A stretch of DNA of 64,000 nucleotides, taken from positions 321,971 through 385,970 of the forward strand of contig JADKGZ010000002.1 of assembly GCA_016722025.1 (NCBI GenBank). Direction: 5' to 3'. The position numbers were made by a program, and so were the translations under genes. The stretch's first letter is position 1, and every line of letters begins with the position of its first letter. Source of the DNA: Acidimicrobiaceae bacterium. Its GTDB lineage: Bacteria; Actinomycetota; Acidimicrobiia; Acidimicrobiales; Ilumatobacteraceae. The notes beneath the pieces were generated by a model that searched no databases, had not been told where the DNA came from, and saw only the letters and a program-made list of their open reading frames with translations. Below, one piece after another: positions 26,065 to 34,252 of this stretch.

Positions 26065-26961
26065 TCAGAGGGTGGCGACGATTTCGGCCATCAGGTCGCC
26101 GGCTTCGGTGGGGTTGAGGCCCACCTTCACCCCGGCAGCGCGCAAGGCGTCCATCTTGCCCTGGGCCGTGCCCTTGCCGCCCGAGGTGATGGCGCCGGCA
26201 TGGCCCATCTTCTTGCCCTCGGGCGCGGTGACACCGGCGATGTAGGCGCTCATCGGCTTGGTGACGTTGGCCTTGATGAACTCCGCGGCCTCTTCCTCGG
26301 CCGAGCCGCCGATCTCGCCGATCATGATGATCGCGTGGGTCTCGGGGTCGGCCTGGAACTCGCGCAGGCAGTCGATGAAGTTGGTGCCCGGCACCGGGTC
26401 GCCACCGATGCCGACGCAGGTGGACACGCCGATGCCGCGCTGCTTCAGCTCGTACAGCGCCTGGTAGGTGAGCGTGCCCGAGCGGCTGACGATGCCGACG
26501 TTGGGGCCCTTGGCCGTGGGCAGCTGGGCGATCTCGCCGGCGGTGATGCCGATGTTGCACTTGCCGGGGCTGATGATGCCCGGGCAGTTGGGGCCGAGCA
26601 GGCGGGTGTTGGGGTAGTCGCGCAGCAGGGTGTTGTACACCTTCGCCTCGTCCTGGGCGGGGATGCCCTCGGTGATGCACACGATGAAGCGGATGCCCGC
26701 GGCCGCGGCCTCGAGGATCGCCGCAGAAGCGGCCTTGGGCGGCACGGCGATGAACGACGCATCGGCGCCGGTGGCGGCGACGGCCTCGGCAACCGTGTTG
26801 AACACGGGGATGCCCTCGACGTCGGTGCCACCCTTGCCGGGCGTGACGCCGCCGACGACCTGGGTGCCGTACGCCTGGTTACGCAGGCCGTGGTACTTGC
26901 CCTGGCCGCCGGTGAGGCCCTGCACGATGACCTTCGTATCAGCGTTGACGAAGATGGCCAT
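26065..26961 (-). CDS. sucD: succinyl-CoA ligase (ADP-forming) subunit alpha
   Basis: The protein has 298 residues, normal for SucD. It begins MAIFVNADTKVIVQGLTGGQ. It contains the CoA-binding Rossmann fold (AVPPKAASAAILEAAAAGIR), GPNCPGIISPGKCNIGI, and the phosphohistidine loop ITSGGKGTAQGKM after KKMGHAGA. It forms the enzyme with SucC, converting succinyl-CoA to succinate with nucleoside triphosphate formation in the TCA cycle. It starts two bases after the sucC stop. Note the usual bacterial AGAPAGKRMGHAGAI is here APEGKKMGHAGAIT, in keeping with actinomycetes. Confidence 0.96.
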   Translation of the reverse strand: MAIFVNADTKVIVQGLTGGQGKYHGLRNQAYGTQVVGGVTPGKGGTDVEGIPVFNTVAEAVAATGADASFIAVPPKAASAAILEAAAAGIRFIVCITEGIPAQDEAKVYNTLLRDYPNTRLLGPNCPGIISPGKCNIGITAGEIAQLPTAKGPNVGIVSRSGTLTYQALYELKQRGIGVSTCVGIGGDPVPGTNFIDCLREFQADPETHAIIMIGEIGGSAEEEAAEFIKANVTKPMSAYIAGVTAPEGKKMGHAGAITSGGKGTAQGKMDALRAAGVKVGLNPTEAGDLMAEIVATL

Positions 26962-26963
26962 GA

Positions 26964-28115
26964 TCAGTTTCCGTTCGCAAGGGCTACGGCCGCACGTGCG
27001 GCTTCCAGCATGGTGGGCTTGGAGGTGAGCTTCGATTCGGGGATGCCGGCGTTGGCGAGGATCTCGCGGCCTTCCTCGGCGTTGGTGCCGTCGAGGCGAA
27101 TGACGATGGGTGCTCGCAGGTCGACACGACCCAGCGCCTCGACGATGCCCTTGGCCACTTCCTCGCCGCGGGTGATGCCACCGAAGATGTTGATGAGGAT
27201 GCTCTTCACGTTCTCGTCGGAGTTGATGACGCCCAGGGCAGCGGCCATCATGTCGGCGTTGGCGCCGCCACCGATGTCGAGGAAGTTGGCGGCCGTGCCG
27301 CCCACTTGGTTGACCACGTCGAGCGTGCTCATCGCGAGGCCGGCGCCGTTGGCGATGATGCCGACGGTGCCATCGAGGCCGATGTACTGCAGATCGTGTG
27401 TGCGGGCCAACTGCTCGCGCTCGTCGAGCTCTTCCGTGGCGCGGAACTCGTCCCACTCGGGGTGGCGGAAGGCGGCGTTGTTGTCGAGGCTGACCTTCGC
27501 GTCGAGCGCGTGCACGCCACCGTCGGGGCGCAGGATGAGCGGGTTGATCTCGGCCAGGTCGCAGTCGCCACGGGTGAAGCAGTCGTACAGCTTCACCAGC
27601 ATGTCGGCCACGCCGTCGACGGCTTCCTCGTCGATGTTGGCGCGCACGGCGGCATCGCGGGCAACAGCCAGCGAGATGCCGTCGACCGGGTCGATGTGCA
27701 GCAGCACGATCGCATCGGGGTTGCTGACGGCCACGGCCTCGATCTCCACGCCACCCTCGGCGCTGAGCATCAGCAGGTGCTTCTTGGCCGCACGATCGAG
27801 CGAGTAGGAGGCGTAGTACTCCTTGCTGATGTCGCTGGCGTGCTCGACCCACACTCGCTTCACCAGGTGGCCCTTGATGTCCATGCCCAGGATGTTGCCG
27901 GCGTGCAGGCGCACCTCGTCAGGCGTGTCGGCCAGCTTGATGCCGCCTGCCTTGCCGCGACCACCCACCTGCACCTGTGCCTTGACCACGACCGGGTAGC
28001 CGGCCATCTCCGCCGCGGCGACGGCCTCGTCGACCGTGTAGGCCACGTCGCCCGGGCTGACCGGGATGTCGTAGCGGGCGAAGTACTGCTTGCCCTGGTA
28101 CTCGAACAGATCCAT
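26964..28115 (-). CDS. sucC: succinyl-CoA ligase (ADP-forming) subunit beta
   Basis: The protein has 383 residues. It has an N-terminal ATP-grasp fold (MDLFEYQGKQYFARYDIPVS, YPVVVKAQVQVGGRGKAGGIK) and a C-terminal ligase domain (LDGTVGIIANGAGLAMSTLD, GGTAANFLDIGGGANADM, ILINIFGGITRGEEVAKGIV). ATP-grasp ligands in LAEINPLILRP are present. The TAG of the B12-binding gene lies directly before the ATG at 28115, so B12 gene, sucC and sucD look like one transcript. Confidence 0.96.
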   Translation of the reverse strand: MDLFEYQGKQYFARYDIPVSPGDVAYTVDEAVAAAEMAGYPVVVKAQVQVGGRGKAGGIKLADTPDEVRLHAGNILGMDIKGHLVKRVWVEHASDISKEYYASYSLDRAAKKHLLMLSAEGGVEIEAVAVSNPDAIVLLHIDPVDGISLAVARDAAVRANIDEEAVDGVADMLVKLYDCFTRGDCDLAEINPLILRPDGGVHALDAKVSLDNNAAFRHPEWDEFRATEELDEREQLARTHDLQYIGLDGTVGIIANGAGLAMSTLDVVNQVGGTAANFLDIGGGANADMMAAALGVINSDENVKSILINIFGGITRGEEVAKGIVEALGRVDLRAPIVIRLDGTNAEEGREILANAGIPESKLTSKPTMLEAARAAVALANGN

Positions 28116-28526
28116 CTAGGCCTCGTCTTCTCTCTGATCCAACTCGGCCTCCAGCCAGCCGCTGATGGCCTTCAACGAACTTCCCGGCCCGAACACCTCG
28201 GTGACGCCTTGCGCCTTGAGCGTGCGAGCGTCGGCATCGGGGATGACGCCGCCACCGAACACCAGCATCTCGCCCAGCCCGCGGTTGCGCAGCTCCTCCA
28301 TCACGCGAGGGAACAGCGTGAGGTGCGCACCGCTGAGCAGCGACAGACCGACAGCGTCGACATCTTCCTGCAGCGCGGTCTCCGCGATCTGCTCGGGAGT
28401 CTGATGCAGGCCGGTGTAGATGACCTCGAAGCCATGGTCGCGCAAGGCGCGAGTGATGGTCTTCGCGCCACGATCGTGGCCGTCGAGGCCCGGCTTGGCG
28501 ACGACTACGCGGTAGGGCCGATTCAC
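28116..28526 (-). CDS. stand-alone cobalamin (B12)-binding protein, acyl-CoA mutase small-subunit type
   Basis: The protein has 136 residues: only the C-terminal domain of methylmalonyl-CoA mutase-type enzymes. The B12 signature is VAKPGLDGHDRGAKTI (DxHxxG), followed by GLSLLSGAHLTLFPRVM (SxL) and MLVFGGGVIPDADA (GG). It would bind B12 in the base-off/His-on form and act with a separate catalytic subunit not in the window. Being cotranscribed with sucCD fits a path from methylmalonyl-CoA to succinyl-CoA. A TAGGGT box sits nine bases before the GTG. Confidence 0.88.
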   Translation of the reverse strand: MNRPYRVVVAKPGLDGHDRGAKTITRALRDHGFEVIYTGLHQTPEQIAETALQEDVDAVGLSLLSGAHLTLFPRVMEELRNRGLGEMLVFGGGVIPDADARTLKAQGVTEVFGPGSSLKAISGWLEAELDQREDEA

Positions 28527-28528
28527 AA

Positions 28529-28542
28529 GTAGGGAACCCTAC
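28529..28542. promoter_or_regulatory. perfect 14-bp palindrome overlapping the B12-gene -10 region
   Basis: GTAGGGAACCCTAC reads the same on both strands. It lies three bases before the GTG of the B12-binding gene and contains its -10-like box (TAGGGT on the minus strand, 28536-28541). Its symmetry and location suggest a repressor site, but no regulator is assigned. Confidence 0.5.
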
Positions 28543-28654
28543 GACTGATGTGGGGCTTCTCTCAATTCGGCCCACCGCGAGGACCTTGGCCACTGGGCGC
28601 TGCTGCACCGGTCGGCCACGCTGGAAGCACAAGGTGGAAACAGAGGTGGCAGCC

Positions 28655-30439
28655 ATGATGCCCATGGGAACGTGCCCTCGTTGTGGTACCCCGCACTCCG
28701 CGGGCCTGATGGTCTGTGGTGCGTGCGGCGCGCCGATTGCACCGACTGCTCCGGTCGCTGCCGGCTCGCCCGGTTCCGCCGAAGCGCCGATCCCGACGGT
28801 GCCACCACCTCCGGGGCCGCCGCCGGGCGCAACGCTGTCGACGCCCACCAGCCCGCCTCCGCCGGGGGCGGGCACGAAGAAGCGCAGCAACACGCTCGTC
28901 ATCGGCGCGCTCGTGGGGGTGGCCGCGCTGGTCGGCATCGGGCTCGCGCTCACTCGCGGCGACGACTCGAAGACCACTGGCAGCACCACGTTGAACTCCA
29001 CGCAGACCACCGCCACGACGCTGCCGGCCGCCACCAGCAGCACCTACCCGGAAGGCACGCTCGATCCGTCTGTGCTGGGGCAGGGGGAAGTGCTGCTCGA
29101 GCCGGTCAACGCGCCGATGGCCGAACCGTTCATGCCGACGGTGGGCTCCGGGCAGGAAGCTGTGCCCAGCGTCTCGCTGCCGTCGGTGCCGATCCCCAGC
29201 ACCACGGCTCCGCTGCCCGCCGGGCAGGTGGCCCTGCCACAGGTGGCGGGCCGTGAGCCGGGTCTCTACGGTGGCACCCGCAACGCCGCCGCCTGCGACC
29301 CGCAGGCGATGATCACCTTCCTCGAGCAGCACCCCGACAAGGCCGCCGCATGGGCCGGCGTGCAGGGCATCGCGGCCGGCGACATCCGCACGTACATCGA
29401 GGACCTGACACCGGTGGTGCTCACTCGCGACACCCGTGTCACCAACCACGGCTTCCGCAACGGCCAGGCATTCGCCCATCCGTCGGTGCTGCAGGCCGGC
29501 CATGCGGTGCTCGTCGATCGCTGGGGCGTACCGCGCGCGAAGTGCTCGTGCGGCAACCCGTTGTCGCCGCCGGTGCCGCTGACCACACCTCCCGTGTACG
29601 TGGGGCCGCGTTGGCCGACCTTCGACCCCACCGTGATCATCGTGATCATTGCCACCGACCCGGTCGATGAAGGTTTCATCCTCGTCGACCTCACCACCGG
29701 CGTGCTGATCGTGCGCCCCGTCGGCGCCGACCCGGGCACCACCGATCTGGCCACGGGCGACGTGCGCATCACGTTGCGTTGGGCCGACACGGCCGACATC
29801 GACCTGTCGGTCACCGACCCGACCGGCGAGACCGTCGGCTACGGCAACCGGTCGGTCAGCAGTGGCGGCACGTTGGATGTCGACGCCAACGCACCGTGCG
29901 ACTCGGCCACCGCCACACCCGCCGAGAACATCATCTGGGCCGACACCGCCCCGATGGCCGTTACGTGATCACCGTCAACCTGTACAACCCGTGCACGGCC
30001 GGCGATTCCCATCCGTTCCAGTTGACGGCGTTGGTCGGGGGCGTCCCGGTGCAGTTGTACCTGGGCACCGACGACGGCGGCTCACCCCGTCGACGGCGCC
30101 GGCACGGTGTCGTCGACCACTCCCACGCTGATCTTCGCCTTCGATCTCGGCGACGTCACCATCGTCCCGGACTCACCGGATGCACCCACCACCGACCCCG
30201 CCGCAACGAGCTGGGAAGACGCATCGATCACCATCCTCGACCTGCTGTTGCTGGACTGCGGGGTCACTGCGACCTACACGAACATGGGCGAGGTGGAAGG
30301 CGGCTGGAACTGGATCGCCACCACCCCCTCTGGCGATGCCGACTTCACGATTCTCGACCCCACTGGTGCGTGGTACGTGCAGGCCAACAACGAACTGGCC
30401 GGCGAGCTGGCAGTGAGCTGCGGTTTCTACACACCGTGA
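28655..30439 (+). CDS. membrane-anchored zinc-ribbon protein with DUF6777-like and YfaP/DUF2135-like outer domains (two frameshifts)
   Basis: The N terminus is a zinc ribbon (CPRCGTPHS...CGACGAPI), followed by a Pro-rich linker and a single membrane helix (LVIGALVGVAALVGIGLAL, about residues 88-106). The outer part has a DUF6777-like domain (ACDPQAMITFLEQHPDKAAA, FRNGQAFAHPSVLQAGHAVL, AKCSCGNPL). Next is a YfaP/DUF2135-like domain (GDVRITLRWADTADIDLSVT, WADTAPDGRYVITVNLYN). Frame breaks: one missing base near 29950 and one extra near 30090. The last part (VDGAGTVSSTTPTLIFAFDL to LAVSCGFYTP) holds a further domain that I cannot name. Function unknown; possibly a surface sensor or binding protein. 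Confidence 0.7.
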
Positions 30440-30533
30440 GCCCGAGCCCGCTCGGCACGCACGCACGCACGCTGCGGCCGCGTGGCAGTCAGGCGACGTG
30501 GCATTCCGGCGGTGGGCGGGCACACTGTTGGTG

Positions 30534-31055
30534 ATGCGCCGCCCGCAGCTTCGATCCACCTTCGCTCGTGCCGTGGTACCGGTGCTGGTCGGCATCGGCT
30601 TCTTCGTGGTGGTGGGGCTGCTGCTGTGGGGTGTCGCCGCACTCACGTCGCGCAATCGCGACGACACCACGGCCAACCTGGCGCCGGCCTTCCAGGAGAT
30701 GGGCAACGCGCAGTGGGTGGCCGATCACATCGTCGACGGCGGCCCCATCATCTTGCAGGATCTCATCGGCAGCGATCGCAACATCGTGCTCGATCACACC
30801 GCTGCCAGCGGGTTCCAGATCTACCTTGCGCATCCCGCGGACCGAGATGCCACCTGCCAGATCGAGCAGGTGCGGCGCACTCGCCAGTTCACCGACTGCG
30901 ATGGCCGCACGCTCGCGCCGGAAGACCTGGCCCTGCCCCCGGTCGGGGTACGACCGATCATCAACAACGACGGCTCGCTGACGCTCGACCTCACTGCCGA
31001 CACCCCGGCAGCAGGCGCCGCCACACCCCCGCCGGCAGGAACCAGCGGCGGGTGA
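30534..31055 (+). CDS. single-pass membrane protein of unknown function
   Basis: The protein has 173 residues from the ATG at 30534. One helix (VVPVLVGIGFFVVVGLLLWG) is followed by an outer domain with DHIVDGGPIILQDLIGSDRN, VLDHTAASGFQIYLAHPADR and CQIEQVRRTRQFTDCDGRTL. It ends in an Ala/Pro/Gly-rich tail. The two outer cysteines could form a disulfide. The segment GPIILQDL with later cysteine-containing strands hints at a Rieske-like fold, but no metal-binding His pair is seen. The serpin gene begins 10 bases downstream, so the two may be cotranscribed. Confidence 0.65.
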   Translation: MRRPQLRSTFARAVVPVLVGIGFFVVVGLLLWGVAALTSRNRDDTTANLAPAFQEMGNAQWVADHIVDGGPIILQDLIGSDRNIVLDHTAASGFQIYLAHPADRDATCQIEQVRRTRQFTDCDGRTLAPEDLALPPVGVRPIINNDGSLTLDLTADTPAAGAATPPPAGTSGG

Positions 31056-31065
31056 GGAGCGTCAG

Positions 31066-32403
31066 ATGAGCATGCAACGCCGTACGTTCCTCTCTCTCCT
31101 CGCTCTCCCGGCCGTCGCCCAACTGCTGCAGTCCTGCGGCGACGAAGCCGCCGACGAGCCCTCGTCCACCCCAACTGCGCCGACCGTGCCGGCCGATGGT
31201 GCCGGGCACAGCAGCCTCAAGGGCTCGGCGCCGCTGGTGGCCACCACGCCCGACGACGCACTGGCCGGCTCGGCCGCCATCAACGCGTTCTCCGCCGACC
31301 TGTACGAGCGGCTCGTGGCGGCAGACCCCACGGCCAACGTGGTGTTCTCTCCCGCCAGCATCGCGCTCGCGCTGGCGATGACCTCCGCCGGGGCCAAGGG
31401 CGCCACGCTGCAGGAGATGAACACCGTGTTGCACATCACCGAGCCGGGCACCATCCACCGCTCGATGAACGCGCTCGGTACGGCGCTGCAGACGCTCAAC
31501 CAGGTTCGCGACAACACCGCCGAGGGCGGCACCGGCACCAGCGAGGTGCAGCTGTCCATCGCCAACTCGCTGTGGGGCCAGTCGGGCCTCGCGTTCGAGC
31601 AGGCTTTCCTCGACCTGCTCTCCGCCGAGTACGACGCCGGGCTGGAACTGGTCGACTACGCCACCGACCCCGAGGCCGCCCGCGCTGCGATCAACGAGTG
31701 GGTTGCGCAGCAGACCAACGACCGCATCCCCGAGTTGCTGGTGGAGGGCACCATCACTCCCGATGCTCGGCTGACGCTGGTCAACGCCATCTACCTGAAG
31801 GCCAACTGGGCCACCACCTTCGACGCGGAGCAGACCACCGACCAGCCGTTCGCAACGCCGGCGGGAGATGTGAGCGCGGCGATGATGCACGCCAGCGCCG
31901 ACTTCGGGTACGCCGCGGGCCAGGGCTGGCAGGCAGTCGACCTGCCCTACGTGTTCGGCGGGCTGTCGTTCACCGCCGCGCTGGTCGAGGCCGACGCGCC
32001 GCTCCCCAGCGCGGACGAGGTGTTCGCCGCGCTCGCCGGCCGACCGGTGCAACTGAGTTTCCCCCGGTTCGACATCGAGACCAGCGTCGAGCTCAGCCGC
32101 GTGCTGGAGGCCATGGGCATGCCCACCGCGTTCAGTGGCGCCGCCGACTTCAGCGGAATGACCACGGCCGCAAGTCTCACCATCGGAGCGGTCGTGCACC
32201 AGGCCAACATCACCGTCGACGAGGAAGGCACCGAGGCCGCTGCGGCCACGGCGGTGGTGATGGTGGAGACGGCCGCGCCGGAACCACAGGAGCCGATCGT
32301 GCTCACCTTCGACCGACCCTTCACCTTCTGGCTGCGCGACCGCGGCAGCGGCACCGTGCTGTTCGCCGGGCGAGTCGCCGACCCCGGCTCGACGCGCAGC
32401 TAG
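31066..32403 (+). CDS. serpin (serine protease inhibitor), predicted lipoprotein
   Basis: The protein has 445 residues. The N terminus MQRRTFLSLLALPAVAQLLQ followed by SCG combines a twin-Arg (RRTFL) start with a lipobox (LQSC), so it is probably exported by Tat and lipid-anchored. The serpin fold is complete: NVVFSPASIALALAMTSAGA, LVNAIYLKANWATTFDAEQT, LSFPRFDIETSVELSRVL, QANITVDEEGTEAAAATAVV (hinge with Ala-rich P12-P9) and LTFDRPFTFWLRDRGSGTVL. The hinge sequence is that of inhibitory serpins. The reactive loop TAAPEPQEPI is about five residues longer than in alpha-1-antitrypsin. It may protect against foreign or own secreted proteases. Confidence 0.93.
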   Translation: MSMQRRTFLSLLALPAVAQLLQSCGDEAADEPSSTPTAPTVPADGAGHSSLKGSAPLVATTPDDALAGSAAINAFSADLYERLVAADPTANVVFSPASIALALAMTSAGAKGATLQEMNTVLHITEPGTIHRSMNALGTALQTLNQVRDNTAEGGTGTSEVQLSIANSLWGQSGLAFEQAFLDLLSAEYDAGLELVDYATDPEAARAAINEWVAQQTNDRIPELLVEGTITPDARLTLVNAIYLKANWATTFDAEQTTDQPFATPAGDVSAAMMHASADFGYAAGQGWQAVDLPYVFGGLSFTAALVEADAPLPSADEVFAALAGRPVQLSFPRFDIETSVELSRVLEAMGMPTAFSGAADFSGMTTAASLTIGAVVHQANITVDEEGTEAAAATAVVMVETAAPEPQEPIVLTFDRPFTFWLRDRGSGTVLFAGRVADPGSTRS

Positions 32404-32413
32404 ATCAGCCAGT

Positions 32414-32845
32414 TCAGGCGCGAGCGGGCACGTTGGCCACGAGTCGCGCCGCGAACTCCTCGGCGTGTGCGTGCAGCTTGCTGCGGTGCAACGCCAGGCC
32501 ACCGATGACCTCGGCGCCCAGGCCACTGACCGCACTGTCGAGCTTGTCGAGCGTGGTGCCAGGGTTCAGCGCGAACGTGCAGTAGGTGGCTGCCAGCTTG
32601 CCGCGCAACGCCGGCAGGTGGTTGATGGCGCCGATGCCCCACGGCGCTTGGCCCACCACGAACAGCCCGTGCACCCAGGTACCGATGATGACCATGTCGG
32701 CGCTCTGGATGGCCGACATCTCCAGCTGCTTCATCGGCGCGACGGTGGTGATGCCCCAACCCTCCTGCTGCAGGTTGGCGGCGATGAGCTCACCGGCCCG
32801 ACGAGTGTTGCCGGAGAGGCTCTGGAACAGGATGGCTGCCTTCAT
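32414..32845 (-). CDS. flavodoxin-like protein
   Basis: The protein has 143 residues from the ATG at 32845. This ATG follows a GGGAGG ribosome site; an upstream ATG at 32854 lies at that site and is less likely. The FMN phosphate loop is FQSLSGNTRRAGELIAANL, with MVIIGTWVHGLFVVGQAPW and YCTFALNPGTTLDKLDSAV as the flavin-flanking loops. It probably binds FMN and transfers electrons or acts as a small reductase; the partner is unknown. It converges with the serpin gene across a 10-base gap. Confidence 0.85.
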   Translation of the reverse strand: MKAAILFQSLSGNTRRAGELIAANLQQEGWGITTVAPMKQLEMSAIQSADMVIIGTWVHGLFVVGQAPWGIGAINHLPALRGKLAATYCTFALNPGTTLDKLDSAVSGLGAEVIGGLALHRSKLHAHAEEFAARLVANVPARA

Positions 32846-32911
32846 GCCTCCCATTCAAACACGTACGCCGCTACCGGCTCACGTTGGCACTCGCCAGGTC
32901 AGTGCAACAGG

Positions 32912-33349
32912 TCACTGTGCCAGTCGGCGTTCGTTCCTGCCCCTGCGAATGCGGCGAACCACGCCGATCACCCCGATGGTGAGGGTGAGGCCGATGATGA
33001 GGCACACCACCACGATGATGCGCGTGGGCAACGTGCGCGTGCCGAGGAAGATGTACAGATCGGGAACGATGAAGGCCACCAACGAGATGAAGGCCCATTT
33101 GATGGCCTGCTTGAAGTGGTCGTCGATGAAGCTGAGCACCATGCGCGGCGTGGTGAACGCGTCGACGATGGCCGAGCTGAGATCGAGCGACAGGTAGATC
33201 CACGGGTTCAGCCCGTAGTCGCCCACTGCGGCCCAGACGATGACGGTGCGGATGAGCGACCACACCACCACGATGCCCGCCCACGTGCGGCTGAGACGCT
33301 TGCGGCGCTGCAACGTCTCCGCATCGTGAGGTTGCAGCTCGGCGGTCAT
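32912..33349 (-). CDS. small integral membrane protein of unknown function
   Basis: The protein has 145 residues (start ATG 33349; a GTG one codon earlier is also possible). Hydrophobic segments are WAGIVVVWSLIRTVIVWAAV, near NPWIYLSLDLSSAIVDAFTT, WAFISLVAFIVPDLYIFLG and IIVVVCLIIGLTLTIGVIGV, so about four helices, with basic ends (QRRKRLSR, RRIRRGRNERR) consistent with cytoplasmic termini. I recognise no family. Confidence 0.7.
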   Translation of the reverse strand: MTAELQPHDAETLQRRKRLSRTWAGIVVVWSLIRTVIVWAAVGDYGLNPWIYLSLDLSSAIVDAFTTPRMVLSFIDDHFKQAIKWAFISLVAFIVPDLYIFLGTRTLPTRIIVVVCLIIGLTLTIGVIGVVRRIRRGRNERRLAQ

Positions 33350-33403
33350 CACGGTGAATTCAATCAGCTACCGGCGAGTGCTGCGTGGTCGCCACCACTG
33401 CCG

Positions 33404-34252
33404 CTACAGGCGCTTCAGCGGCGCCCACGCCAGCGACAGGTGCTTGGTGCCGGCCTCGCGGAAGCGGATGGTGGCCTCTGCTTTGTCGCCCTGCCCGCGA
33501 ATCTCGATGATGACGCCTTCACCGAACGCCGGATGCTCGACATCGTCGCCGGTTCGTAGGCCCAGCTCCTGCGAGTTGGAGGGCGCCGGCTCGTGCCGGC
33601 GGCCGGCAGCGAGCGCGGCGTCGACGACTCGCTCACGATGCCAGTCGACGTCGTCATCGGGGTCGAAGCTGCTGACCGGCGAGCGGTACCCGCCGGAACC
33701 GGAACCGGAGCTCGATGCGCTGGAGCCGGAACCACCGGTACCGGAGCCACCACCGGCTCGACGGTAGGGCGGCGGCGCGGCGCCGTCGTCGGTACTGCGC
33801 TTGCGGTACGACTGGCGGCCATACCCGCTGCGTCCGCCGACGGCGCCCGACTCCTCCACCAACGCCGTGGGTATCTCGTCGAGGAAGCGCGACGGCGGGT
33901 TGTAGTTGGTGGTGCCGAACAGCTGTCGGCTCCAGGCGTGGCTGACGAACAGCTTCTGCTGCGCGCGGGTGATGCCCACGTAGGCGAGGCGCCGCTCCTC
34001 CTCCATCTGCGTGGGCTCGGTGAGCGCGCGGCTGTTGGGGAACAAGCCTTCCTCCATGCCCACCAGGAACACCACCGGGTACTCCAGCCCCTTGGCGCTG
34101 TGCAGCGTCATCAGCACGACCTTGTCGTCGTCGTCGAGCTCGTCGGTGTCGGCCACCAGCGCCACCTGCTCGAGGAACTCGTCGATGCGGGTGAACTCGC
34201 GTGCCGAGCCGATCATCTCGCCGATGTTCTCCAGCCGGCCGGCCGCCTCCAC
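33404..34252 (-). CDS. pcrA: PcrA/UvrD helicase, C-terminal part (after frameshift)
   Basis: This is the downstream part of the helicase that begins at 36186. It carries motif V (DDDKVVLMTLHSAKGLEYPV) and motif VI (EEERRLAYVGITRAQQKLF). A Gly/Ser-rich linker follows (GGGSGTGGSGSSASSSGSG), then the C-terminal Tudor-like domain ending GDKAEATIRFREAGTKHLSL. The frame connects to the N-terminal part near 34250 through one missing base. Residues here are all expected, so the gene is probably intact in the cell. Confidence 0.9.
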   Translation of the reverse strand: MEAAGRLENIGEMIGSAREFTRIDEFLEQVALVADTDELDDDDKVVLMTLHSAKGLEYPVVFLVGMEEGLFPNSRALTEPTQMEEERRLAYVGITRAQQKLFVSHAWSRQLFGTTNYNPPSRFLDEIPTALVEESGAVGGRSGYGRQSYRKRSTDDGAAPPPYRRAGGGSGTGGSGSSASSSGSGSGGYRSPVSSFDPDDDVDWHRERVVDAALAAGRRHEPAPSNSQELGLRTGDDVEHPAFGEGVIIEIRGQGDKAEATIRFREAGTKHLSLAWAPLKRL

